DNA from: an uncultured Clostridia bacterium
Lineage (GTDB): Bacteria > Bacillota > Clostridia > Monoglobales > Monoglobaceae
Direction: 5' to 3'
NCBI GenBank assembly: GCA_947631965.1
Contig: CANRNL010000007.1
Coordinates: forward strand, 1 to 64,000
Length of the DNA: 64,000 bases
The first letter of the stretch is position 1; each line of letters opens with the position of its first letter. This document shows, piece after piece, positions 47,758 through 57,263 of this stretch. A program made the translations under genes and the position numbers. The notes below the pieces were generated by a model. It did not search any database, was not told the DNA's origin, and saw nothing but the letters and a program-made list of their open reading frames with translations.

Positions 47758-50700
47758 ATGAAATTCAAAAGACTGCTCAGCGCGGCTCTGGCGGTGTTTA
47801 TGCTTTTGACGGTCACACCCGCCGTCTTTGCGGACGACCCCGACTACGGCACCGCTTCGACAGGCGCGGACGGCTCCGTGACGCTCAATTTCGGTTATGA
47901 CTCCATAATCAAAAGCGCGCACCACAGTAAGGAAGCAATGGTTACCGACAAGACGTATAACGTCCTGCGCGCCGATTATTTTCAGACCGACTCAAGCGGC
48001 GAGGCGACACTCGGACTTCCGTCTGTCAGCCTGAGCGACGGCGGCTTCACAAAGGTCGATATTGTGGGCGCGGTGCTGAACGATATGACAGTGGAAATTA
48101 AGGTTGGCGACGTTTCGGTAGCAAGCCTGAATGCGTTTACGGGAAGCTGGGATGAATACAAGACCTTTACGGCAGACCTTACGGACTCGTCCGCGAGCGG
48201 CAACGTCACCCTTAACTTTAAAGGGGCGGCTTCGACATATGCGGGAAATTATGTATATGTAAAGTTCTACGGCGGCTCGGGCGCGGTCACTCCGCCTCCT
48301 GTACAGACCGACGACCCCGAACCCGAAACGCCGTATGAAATCACCGACGCGGCTTTCGGTGACGGCGGACTTACGGTTACATACAGAAAACGAAGCGACG
48401 CTCCCGCGGGCGCGGTGCTTTTCGCGGCTTCGTATACCGACTCAAGTGAAAGCGAAATGGTAGAAGGGAAATATGTAGATATAGACGGAAGCGGCTCGCA
48501 GAAGATAGATATAGCGCAGCCCGCAACCGGCATAGTTAAAGCTTTTATTTGGGACGGTAAGGACACTATGGCACCTATAAGCAACTTAAAGAAGATAGCG
48601 CTTGACGTTTCGGGCGGCGACCCGATATACACCGACCCCGCGTACTCTTTTGAGGAACGCGCCGCCGACCTTGTATCCAGAATGACGCTTGAGGAAAAGG
48701 CTTCGCAGATAGGCTACAAGGCTCCCGCGATTGAAAGACTGGGCGTTTCGGCTTATGACTACTGGAAAGAGGCTCTGCACGGCGTTGCGCGTCAGGGAAA
48801 AGCCACCTCGTTCCCGACAGCGCTCTCGATGTCGAACACCTGGAACAGAAGCCTTATTCAAAGAATGGCGGACGTTACATCGAGCGAGGCAAGAGCGAAA
48901 AACAACCGTCTTAACCTCTCGTACTGGAGCCCGACCATCAATATGGCGCGCGACCCTCGCTGGGGCAGAAACGAGGAGACATACGGCGAGGACCCGTATC
49001 TCACGGGTCAGCTCGGCGCGGCGTTCGTAAAGGGTATGCAGGGCGACGACGATAAGTATTTAAAGACTATCGCCACGCTCAAGCACTTTGCGGCAAACAA
49101 CAACGAGACAAACCGCAGCAGCGGCTCGTCCGAAATGACAGAGTTCAACTTCAGAAATTATTACACGCGAGTATTCCAAAACGTGACCGAGGAGGTTATG
49201 CCCGCGTCGGTTATGTCGTCCTACAACGCGACGACCATACACCGCGGCACCGACATTGTATATAACTTTATCCCCTCTCTCGCAAACTCGTACCTGCTCC
49301 AAGACCTGCTCAGACGCAACTGGGGCTTTGACGGCTACGTCACCTCCGACTGCGGCGCGGGACAGTATATGGCAAACAGCAGTCAGTTTAAGCAGGGTAT
49401 GCTCGGCAGCACTTCAAAAGAGATTGAGGAATACGTTGCCCAATTCTTTAAGAACGGTCTTAACGTAGAGTGTAACCTGAGCGGCGGAAACTGGTCGCAA
49501 AATTACGGCGCTGCAATGGTTGAAAAGGGTTACATTTCGGAGGAGGAACTGGAACGCGCGGTTTACGAGCTGTTCCTCCAGAGGTTCAGGACAGGCGAAT
49601 TTGACGAGGATGTGCCTTACCGCAATTACACGTCCGCGGATATAGAGACTGATGAAAACGTGGCGGTTGCCGAGGAAATGGCTGAGGAAAGCTGGGTTCT
49701 CTTAAAGAACGACGGCGGCGCTCTGCCCCTTAAAAACGACGTTACAAATGTCGCAATAGTCGGCAATCTGGCGGATAAGATTGTACTCGGCGACTATACG
49801 GGCGAGCCTACCAAGACAAAAACTCCCGTCCAAGGTATCGGCGAGGAGCTTAAAAAGCTCAACCCAAGCGCCGAAGTAAACCATCTCGGAGTTCTCTCCG
49901 ATAACACTCTGCTCTACAACGTAAAGAGCGTCAACTTCGTATACAGCAACGGCAACAAGAAAAAACTGGATTTAACAAAAGCGACAGACGTAAAGGGTAT
50001 GACGCTTACTTCGGACGGTCAGCTCACCGACGTAACGCCCTCGGCTTACGCGGTAATCAAAGACGTTGACTTTAACGGCGTTGTAAACGTCGAGGTTGAA
50101 ATGTCTACGGGAAGCAGAATAGGCGGCTCTTTCAACATAGCCTACGGCAGCGTTGGCTCTTTCGCAACCGTACATTCCACGGCGACCGACAGCCTCGACA
50201 CCTACGCTACATGCAAGCTCCCCTCCGACATAACCGACACCGGCGGCTACGACGGCGTTTCGGACTTGATAATCACGGCGACCGGAGCGGCAGCCGACTT
50301 CTCGGTTGCAAACTATAAAGCTCAGCTTGACGCGGCGGACGTTATCATAGCTTACGCGGGAACCGTTCCGAAAAACAGTACCGGTCTCGGAGATGCAGAT
50401 TCGTCCGAGTCGCACGACAGAAGCAATATAGACCTCCCCGCAACCCAGTCGCACGTTAAAGCCATATGTGACGCATACCCCGAAAAGACGATAGTGGTTA
50501 TGCAGACTGTGGGTCAGATGAACGTCGAGCCGTTTATGAATAACTGCAAGGCTATTTTGTGGACCTCCTACAACGGTCAGACGCAGGGCACGGCTCTCGG
50601 AAAGGTTCTCACCGGCGAGGTCAACCCGTCGGGCAGACTTACGACCACATGGTACAAAAACTCCGACATAAGCAAAATGGAGCTTGCGGGCGGCGAAAAA

Positions 50701-53700
50701 ACGGTCGGCGGCATAAAAGGACGCTATACAAACTACGACATACAGGCAAGCGGCACAAATCCCGGACATACCTATCAGTATTACGGCGGCACGCCAATCT
50801 ATCCGTTCGGCTACGGTCTCGGCTATACGAGCTTTGAATACTCGAATATGACCGAGGATAAATCGAGCGTTGACGCAAACGGCGAGATAACCTTTACGGT
50901 AGACGTTAAAAACAGCGGCTCTGTCGCGGGTAAAGAGGTCGTTCAGCTCTATGTCGCGCATCCGAATGCGGGAAGCGGCAATATGCCCAAGAAGCAGCTC
51001 AAGGGCTTTGAAAAGGTTGAGCTTCAGCCCGGAGAGAGCAAGACGGTCACGATAAAATTAAATGTCCGCGATATGTACCTGTTCAACGAGAGCGCACAGC
51101 GCGACATCGTTCCCGCGGGCACATACACCGCGTACCTCGCAAAGAACGCGGACGACGTTTCAAACTCAAAGACGTTCACCGTAAGCGGTACGCTGAACTC
51201 GACCATCAAGACGGTCAAAGCCATTCCCGACGGAATTTCGGTAAACGGACTTATCCGCGAGGACGGCTCGGCTCTCGAAGCCAAGACCAAGATAAACGCG
51301 AATCTCTCGGCGGTAATGTCCGATGAGCTTGTGTACGACCTGTCAAAAGCGGCGGTTAAATACGAAAGCTCCAACGACAGCGTCGCAACGGTCGACAAAA
51401 ACGGCGTTGTTTCTTCGGGAACGCGCGAGGGCGTTGCGGTGATAACGGCGAGCGTCACGATAAACGGAGAGACAAAGTCCACCTCATTCCCCGTTGTGAA
51501 CAAGCTTGAGATAAAGCCGAGCGAAGCTGAGATAAACGAAGCTCTCGCAAGTCTTAAAGCGGCGTATGACGCGCTTCCCAAGGCGGCATATTCCGAGGCG
51601 AATTGGGCTGAGGTCGAAAAGATATACGGGCACGGCGTATCCGAGATAAACGCGGCGCAGACCAAGGCGGAGCTTGACAACATTCTGGCTCAGAAGATAA
51701 ACAATATGAACTCGGTACCGCTTGACAACCTCTCGGTTACATACAGCATAAATTCCGTGAACACCGAACATATCGTAAACGGCGTTATCGACTACCGCGA
51801 GGGCGGAATACCCGCGTACAGCGGCGCGAGCGGCACAGTCACAAACGCGGCTCCGTACGGCGGAATTATGCTCGAAGCCAAGGACGCAAGCGGAAACAAG
51901 ATAGACAATTCCAAACTCGTATGGCAAATCAAGAAGTTTGACAGCTCGGTGAGAAAGGTTGCCGAAATTAACAGCGAAACGGGCGAACTCACGGTCTATG
52001 GTAACGGTATCGTGCAGATAACAGCCGCGGATATTGAAAATCTCACCTGCGGAACGCTGATGGTTCAGATAAATATGCAGATAGAGGGCGAGTACGCCGA
52101 CGACGGCGGCGGTGCAGACCTCAGCGACAACCAAAGCGGCAGCAGCGGCGGTCACGACGCGGGAAGCACGGGCAACGCGTGGATGCTCTACAAGTCGGTC
52201 AAGCTCTCAAATCTTGAGAGTATAGTCGCAAGAGTTGCGGGCAAGAATGCGGGCGTTGTGAATGTAAGTCTTGCGAAGGACACACTCCCCGACAACCTTA
52301 TCGCAACAAAGTCGATAAGCGCAACGGGCGGCTGGAGCACATGGGCCGACGAAACTCTTACACTGAACAACGAGGTAGTCTACAACGCTTTGCAAAGCGG
52401 CAAGCTCGACGAATACGGCTGCGCGGACATATACATTCAGACCAACGGCATAAACCTTGACTACTTCCGTATGAGCTACATTGAGAACAACGACGATGTT
52501 CCCTACACGATTGACAAGGTGATCAACAAGGCGGACGGCAAAATCAAGGTCACGCTCGGCTACCGAGGAAGCACCCTCGCGACCGACGTCACTCTCGCGG
52601 CTGACGTAAACGGCAGCGAGGTCACCGCGACCGTAAAGGGTACGGGCGAGTACGAGCTAAACACCGGCGCGGCTGACAATACCGCGATGACCATTGTGGT
52701 AAAGGACGGCGAAAGAAATCTCTCGGAGGTTTACAGCCACACCTACAAAGTGCCTGTTCCGAGCAAAATAATCGTTCACTCGCTAAGCGATTCGGCGTAT
52801 AAGAATATGGAGTCCAAGACGGACGGCGAGAATATGGGTACCGTAAACGGACTGACAGGCATAGGAGCATGGGAGATAAAGAGCAAGTCCGCGACATACA
52901 CATACACGGACGTAAACGACAATACCTATGATTACAGCTTCACGCAAGGCTGGCAGGCGGGACGCGGCTATATTCCTCCCGCGGAGAATGTTCAGCGCTG
53001 TATGTACTTTACCATGGAATACCCCGGAAAAGTGACGGTGGTATTCGCGGGCGCGGCCGGCAGAGATATGTATATAAACCAAAACGGCGAAGATACGGTA
53101 GGTCTGGGCATTGACAACAACATTACGGCGTTCAGCCTTGAGACCTCCGACACCGAGAATCCCATATATGTGTACGGCGGCGGCAGCAACAAGCAGCTTT
53201 TGGCTATAATAATCGAGTACTACGGTCAGGGCGAAACAGCCTCCGCGTCGGTCGATGAGGACTTTGACCGAGCGGTACAGTTCGCGGACTGGAACGGCAC
53301 GAGAGCCGTGCTTACAAAGAACGACCTGACCGGCGAAACAAAGGTATGGACAGAAAACGCCGATGGCTCGCGCACACAGCTCTCAACCGAATATTTTTAC
53401 GAAAACGACATACCCTATAGCTATAATGACAAGTACACGATAAACACGCTCGCGCCGTACAAAGACAGACTTTACGCGGGCTGTGACGGCGGCGTTGTGC
53501 TGGTATTTACCGAGTGTATAAAGTGCTATAAGCTAAAGAAGGCGGCGGACATCGACATTAAAGATATGAAGATTGAGGACGGAATTATGTATGTGACAGA
53601 CGGAACAAACGATATTCAAATAGATATGAGCGACTTGGGAGCCGACACTATAGCAATCGACGAGGCAAACGTGCTTATCGCAAACGGCGCAAAGCTCATA

Positions 53701-53916
53701 GATGTGCGAACGCCCGAAGAATTTGCCGAGAGGTCGGCGGAAGGTTCGATAAACCTTCCGCTTGACACCCTCGAAACCGCACTTCAAGATTATGATATAA
53801 ACACCGTTTTGCTCTTCTTCTGTGCCTCCGGCAACCGAGCGGGTCAGGCAGTCAAAAAGGCAAGCGAAATGGGTTTTGAGAAGGCGTATAACCTCGGAAG
53901 TATAGATAATCTTTAA
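47758..53916 (+). CDS. Very large secreted GH3 glycoside hydrolase with Ig-like, CBM-like segments and a C-terminal rhodanese-like domain
   Basis: Signal peptide; AADLVSRMTLEEKASQIGY, PTINMARDPRWGRNEETYGEDPYL, GFDGYVTSDCGAG, fibronectin-III-like C-terminus; last ~90 aa LIANGAKLIDVRTPEEFAERSAEGSINLPL...LLFFCASGNRAGQAVKKASEMGF. Confidence 0.92.
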   Translation: MKFKRLLSAALAVFMLLTVTPAVFADDPDYGTASTGADGSVTLNFGYDSIIKSAHHSKEAMVTDKTYNVLRADYFQTDSSGEATLGLPSVSLSDGGFTKVDIVGAVLNDMTVEIKVGDVSVASLNAFTGSWDEYKTFTADLTDSSASGNVTLNFKGAASTYAGNYVYVKFYGGSGAVTPPPVQTDDPEPETPYEITDAAFGDGGLTVTYRKRSDAPAGAVLFAASYTDSSESEMVEGKYVDIDGSGSQKIDIAQPATGIVKAFIWDGKDTMAPISNLKKIALDVSGGDPIYTDPAYSFEERAADLVSRMTLEEKASQIGYKAPAIERLGVSAYDYWKEALHGVARQGKATSFPTALSMSNTWNRSLIQRMADVTSSEARAKNNRLNLSYWSPTINMARDPRWGRNEETYGEDPYLTGQLGAAFVKGMQGDDDKYLKTIATLKHFAANNNETNRSSGSSEMTEFNFRNYYTRVFQNVTEEVMPASVMSSYNATTIHRGTDIVYNFIPSLANSYLLQDLLRRNWGFDGYVTSDCGAGQYMANSSQFKQGMLGSTSKEIEEYVAQFFKNGLNVECNLSGGNWSQNYGAAMVEKGYISEEELERAVYELFLQRFRTGEFDEDVPYRNYTSADIETDENVAVAEEMAEESWVLLKNDGGALPLKNDVTNVAIVGNLADKIVLGDYTGEPTKTKTPVQGIGEELKKLNPSAEVNHLGVLSDNTLLYNVKSVNFVYSNGNKKKLDLTKATDVKGMTLTSDGQLTDVTPSAYAVIKDVDFNGVVNVEVEMSTGSRIGGSFNIAYGSVGSFATVHSTATDSLDTYATCKLPSDITDTGGYDGVSDLIITATGAAADFSVANYKAQLDAADVIIAYAGTVPKNSTGLGDADSSESHDRSNIDLPATQSHVKAICDAYPEKTIVVMQTVGQMNVEPFMNNCKAILWTSYNGQTQGTALGKVLTGEVNPSGRLTTTWYKNSDISKMELAGGEKTVGGIKGRYTNYDIQASGTNPGHTYQYYGGTPIYPFGYGLGYTSFEYSNMTEDKSSVDANGEITFTVDVKNSGSVAGKEVVQLYVAHPNAGSGNMPKKQLKGFEKVELQPGESKTVTIKLNVRDMYLFNESAQRDIVPAGTYTAYLAKNADDVSNSKTFTVSGTLNSTIKTVKAIPDGISVNGLIREDGSALEAKTKINANLSAVMSDELVYDLSKAAVKYESSNDSVATVDKNGVVSSGTREGVAVITASVTINGETKSTSFPVVNKLEIKPSEAEINEALASLKAAYDALPKAAYSEANWAEVEKIYGHGVSEINAAQTKAELDNILAQKINNMNSVPLDNLSVTYSINSVNTEHIVNGVIDYREGGIPAYSGASGTVTNAAPYGGIMLEAKDASGNKIDNSKLVWQIKKFDSSVRKVAEINSETGELTVYGNGIVQITAADIENLTCGTLMVQINMQIEGEYADDGGGADLSDNQSGSSGGHDAGSTGNAWMLYKSVKLSNLESIVARVAGKNAGVVNVSLAKDTLPDNLIATKSISATGGWSTWADETLTLNNEVVYNALQSGKLDEYGCADIYIQTNGINLDYFRMSYIENNDDVPYTIDKVINKADGKIKVTLGYRGSTLATDVTLAADVNGSEVTATVKGTGEYELNTGAADNTAMTIVVKDGERNLSEVYSHTYKVPVPSKIIVHSLSDSAYKNMESKTDGENMGTVNGLTGIGAWEIKSKSATYTYTDVNDNTYDYSFTQGWQAGRGYIPPAENVQRCMYFTMEYPGKVTVVFAGAAGRDMYINQNGEDTVGLGIDNNITAFSLETSDTENPIYVYGGGSNKQLLAIIIEYYGQGETASASVDEDFDRAVQFADWNGTRAVLTKNDLTGETKVWTENADGSRTQLSTEYFYENDIPYSYNDKYTINTLAPYKDRLYAGCDGGVVLVFTECIKCYKLKKAADIDIKDMKIEDGIMYVTDGTNDIQIDMSDLGADTIAIDEANVLIANGAKLIDVRTPEEFAERSAEGSINLPLDTLETALQDYDINTVLLFFCASGNRAGQAVKKASEMGFEKAYNLGSIDNL

Positions 53917-53936
53917 TTCCGCGCTCCGCGCGGGGG

Positions 53937-54133
53937 CGGGACGTCGAGGGCGCCGTCCCGTACAACCAAAAGGGTGTGCTGTTTGTTATAATTTTACAGG
54001 GTTCCCAAAAAGCGACTTGCGCTTTTTGGGAAAGAGGAGCAAGTTTTCCGTAAAAGCGCAGATGCACGCTTGCGGGCGGCAGAGCATAAAGGGAAACTTG
54101 CGACGCTGTAGGGTGCGGCGCCCTCGACGCACC
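53937..54133. repeat. Palindrome-rich intergenic element, copy B
   Basis: Hairpin cgggacg-tcgagggcgc-cgtcccg (53937-53960), variable hairpin 54002-54032, 73-bp module 54033-54105 (69/73 to 3903-3975), inverted end hairpin 54112-54133. Confidence 0.8.
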
Positions 54134-54146
54134 GATTACCAACAAA

Positions 54147-54182
54147 GACACCCCCAAGGCGGCGTGCCGCCTTGGGGGTGTC
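54147..54182. terminator. Perfect 17-bp inverted repeat between convergent genes, probable terminator-like hairpin
   Basis: gacacccccaaggcggc-gt-gccgccttgggggtgtc. Confidence 0.65.
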
Positions 54183-54223
54183 CTATATTCCGCTTTCTTT
54201 TCTTACGCAAGAAAAGTACAAGA

Positions 54224-54859
54224 TTATAAAATATCCTTTATGTAATTTCCTATTTCCTCATCCTTGCAGTTTGCGAAGAACAAATCCTTAAAATTCTTGC
54301 CGCTGACAGCCGCCTTCAAAAAGTCCTTGTCGATGTCTCTGAGAATACTCATCATATCGCGGCAGGTCACCTTCTTGACCTCGGCAAGAATTTTGGCGTT
54401 TCTCTGTTCGGGAACGGCTCTCTCCTTGGGGTAGCCGCCGCCCCACTCCTCTACAAACAGCTTTTCAAAAACATACTTGAGGTTAAGCTCCGCGCCCCAG
54501 CCCCAACCTTTGGCAAACGGCAGTGCAATCGCGTTGCCGTTATTTACCTGGGTAAACTGATACGCGTCGGTCGGGTCTACAACGTGACCGCAGAATACGT
54601 TCGGGAACGCGTTGCACGCGAGCATCGCGCCTTCGCCCGTGCCGCAGCCCGTTATAACCAAATCGGCAGCGCCCGAATTTATGAGAATTGCGGTAAGCAG
54701 ACCGACCTGAACATATGTAAGCTGTGCCTCGTCGTCCGCGGTATACATTCCGTAGTTGAACACCTCGTGTCCGAGAGGCTCGGCGACTTCCTTTAAGGCC
54801 GAGAAAATAATCTCGTTCTTAGCCGCCTGACTGTTCTCATTGATAAGCGCTATTTTCAT
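54224..54859 (-). CDS. RpiB/LacA/LacB family sugar-phosphate isomerase-like protein
   Basis: MKIALINENSQAAKNEIIFSALKEVAEPLGHEVFNYGMY...GAADLVITGCGTGEGAMLACN; start trimmed. Confidence 0.88.
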   Translation of the reverse strand: MKIALINENSQAAKNEIIFSALKEVAEPLGHEVFNYGMYTADDEAQLTYVQVGLLTAILINSGAADLVITGCGTGEGAMLACNAFPNVFCGHVVDPTDAYQFTQVNNGNAIALPFAKGWGWGAELNLKYVFEKLFVEEWGGGYPKERAVPEQRNAKILAEVKKVTCRDMMSILRDIDKDFLKAAVSGKNFKDLFFANCKDEEIGNYIKDIL

Positions 54860-54922
54860 TTGTATCATATCCTTTCTTGATTTATAATAAAATATTAAAA
54901 ATTTCAAATAATTATCCCAAAA

Positions 54923-55327
54923 TTACGAAATGGTATAGCTTCCCTTAATCATAACCAGCAAATCGGTTTTTGCGCTTATTCCGCGCCCGTCGGCAAGCGG
55001 CACGATAAGCATATGGTTAGAAGGCATATCAGTTCCGTTTGGCAAATCCACTCCCGACGTAACGTCCGCAAGACCGCCCTTTTCGGTCGAAATAATCGTC
55101 GCGCTGCCCATTCTTAAAATAAGCTCACAGCCCGCTCCGCACATAACCTTTTGACCCGCGCTGACCGAAACCACCTCATAAGAAAGCTGGGGTACCACAT
55201 AGGTATCTATGTAGCTCTTGGAAACCACGGGATCATTCGAGTCGCCGACCTCGGCCGAAACGGGTATAAGCATAAGCACAGCCGCAGTTACTGCGGCGGC
55301 CGTCTTTAAAAAAGCGCTCTTTCTCAT
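54923..55327 (-). CDS. Hypothetical secreted protein
   Basis: 134 aa with signal peptide MRKSAFLKTAAAVTAAVLMLIPVSAE; good ATG context. Confidence 0.6.
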   Translation of the reverse strand: MRKSAFLKTAAAVTAAVLMLIPVSAEVGDSNDPVVSKSYIDTYVVPQLSYEVVSVSAGQKVMCGAGCELILRMGSATIISTEKGGLADVTSGVDLPNGTDMPSNHMLIVPLADGRGISAKTDLLVMIKGSYTIS

Positions 55328-55377
55328 AAAAATCTTCCTTTCAAATAAAAGTTCTCGGATAAAATCCTCTTAAACAG

Positions 55378-55725
55378 CTAATCGTTAAGACCGAAGCTGA
55401 CCTCCAAAGCCTGGTTGACCTTATACATCAGCTTATCGTCCAAATGACCGATTTTTTCTTTCAGACGCTTTTTATCTATCGTCCTTATCTGCTCTGCGAG
55501 AACCACCGAATTTTTGGACAGCCCGTATTCGTTCGCGTCGATTTCGATATGCGTCGGCATCTTCGCCTTGTTTATCTGCGAGGTGATAGCCGTCGCAATG
55601 ACCGTCGGGCTGTATTTGTTGCCCACATCGTTCTGTATGATAAGCACCGGACGAACGCCGCCCTGCTCGGAGCCTACCACCGGACTGAGGTCTGCATAAT
55701 ATATATCTCCTCTTTTAACATTCAC
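55378..55725 (-). CDS. mazF: MazF/NdoA-type endoribonuclease toxin (GTG start)
   Basis: [50 protein letters not shown]. Confidence 0.92.
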   Translation of the reverse strand: MNVKRGDIYYADLSPVVGSEQGGVRPVLIIQNDVGNKYSPTVIATAITSQINKAKMPTHIEIDANEYGLSKNSVVLAEQIRTIDKKRLKEKIGHLDDKLMYKVNQALEVSFGLND

Positions 55726-55891
55726 TGAATCCACTCTCCGTAAGTAATTTTTCGTACATTTCAAGAGCCTCGTTATCAGCGGTAACGCCGCTCTCGGCAA
55801 TTTCGAGGTTTATGTCCGCCATCGCGGCGTATCCCTCCCTGAGCTGCTCGGCAAGAAAATCGGTCTGCGCTTTTTTTGATTTATCAGACAT
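55715..55891 (-). CDS. MazE/NdoAI-like antitoxin, 58 aa (absent from the ORF track)
   Basis: Reverse complement reads [58 protein letters not shown], overlapping the toxin start. Confidence 0.85.
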   Translation of the reverse strand: MSDKSKKAQTDFLAEQLREGYAAMADINLEIAESGVTADNEALEMYEKLLTESGFSEC

Positions 55892-56067
55892 TTTAAATTC
55901 CTCCCCGATGTACTCCTACTTACAGAATATTCAATACAGTTTGTCCAAGCACACAAATTTGACATAATTCCATAAGAAATCAGTTTTCTTATCACAATTC
56001 TACCATATGTGCGCCCGCAAGTCAAATACAAATATTGCCGTCCGGAGCTTCCGAAAAGTCTGAAATT

Positions 56068-57249
56068 CTATTTTTCACTTTTGAGAAGCCAGTTTTCCTC
56101 CGCAACGACTTTGCCCGACTCTATATATACACGGGGAACTCTCTTGCCGATAAGGCACAACAATTCATAATTTATCGTGCCCATCTGCTCCGCAACCGAC
56201 GAAACCGTGATTTCGGAATTGCCGGCTTTGCCGAAAATAACCGCTTCGTCGCCTACACTGATATTATTGACGCCCGTGACGTCAATCATACATTGGTCCA
56301 TACAAATTCTTCCGATTACGGGATAAATTTTTCCTCCCACAATCATTTTCGCCTTGCCCGACAAAATTCTCGAAAATCCGTCCGCATAGCCTATCGGAAC
56401 GGTGGCTATCTTGGTCAGCGCGGCGGTTGTGTAGGTTCTGCCGTAGCTCACCGGAACGCCTGCCGCGACCTCCTTTACATTCGTGATTTTCGCTTTGAGC
56501 TGCATGGCGGGCATAAGATTTATTTTAGACTTGTCCACTTCGTCAGACGGATAACAGCCGTACAAAACTATTCCCGCCCGCACCATATCGAGGTGCATTT
56601 CGGGAAACTGAATAATTCCCGCGCTGTTGCAGACGTGCTTTGTCGGAATACTTATTCCTGCGGCTTCAAGCCTTTTCATAAGACTGCAAAAACGCCCGAA
56701 CTGCAAATCGGTAAACGAGCGGTCTTTCTCGTCCGACGACGCAAAATGAGTGAACGCGCCCTCGATAAAAATATTCGGCAGCTTTGCAATCTCGGCTATC
56801 GTTTCTTCGGTCCTTCGGTTTACTTCTTCATCCTCGCAAAAAACAAATCCCACACGCGACATTCCGGTGTCGATTTTAATATGTATCCTGACGATTTTGC
56901 CCTGCCTCTCAGCCTCGCGGGAAAAATTTTTCGCGGAGTCGAGGTCGAACACCGTAGGCATAATATCATACTTCACGACCCGCTCCATATCCTCCTTGGG
57001 CGTGTAACCGAGTATAAGAAGCGGCGCGTCTATACCGCTTGTTCTGAGCTGTACCGCCTCGTCCGAAAACGCAATGCAAAGACCGTCCGCCCCGTTTTGG
57101 AGCATAAATTTACTGCTTTGAAAAACGCCGTGTCCGTATGCGTCGGCTTTTACCACCGCGTAGACCTTAGCGGAGGAGTTTGTTATACGGCGCACCTCCG
57201 AAATATTGTTTTTTATGGCGTCAAGGCTAATCTCCGCCCAAGTTCTCAT
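56068..57249 (-). CDS. alr: Alanine racemase
   Basis: MRTWAEISLDAIKNNISEVRR...AVVKADAYGHG...RICMDQCMIDV. Confidence 0.96.
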   Translation of the reverse strand: MRTWAEISLDAIKNNISEVRRITNSSAKVYAVVKADAYGHGVFQSSKFMLQNGADGLCIAFSDEAVQLRTSGIDAPLLILGYTPKEDMERVVKYDIMPTVFDLDSAKNFSREAERQGKIVRIHIKIDTGMSRVGFVFCEDEEVNRRTEETIAEIAKLPNIFIEGAFTHFASSDEKDRSFTDLQFGRFCSLMKRLEAAGISIPTKHVCNSAGIIQFPEMHLDMVRAGIVLYGCYPSDEVDKSKINLMPAMQLKAKITNVKEVAAGVPVSYGRTYTTAALTKIATVPIGYADGFSRILSGKAKMIVGGKIYPVIGRICMDQCMIDVTGVNNISVGDEAVIFGKAGNSEITVSSVAEQMGTINYELLCLIGKRVPRVYIESGKVVAEENWLLKSEK

Positions 57250-57263
57250 ATGTAACACCTCGC

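Noticed and set aside
49972-50961. 329-aa ORF on the - strand opposite the GH3 gene
   Set aside because: Antisense shadow of a well-supported GH3 domain; no start context or domain.
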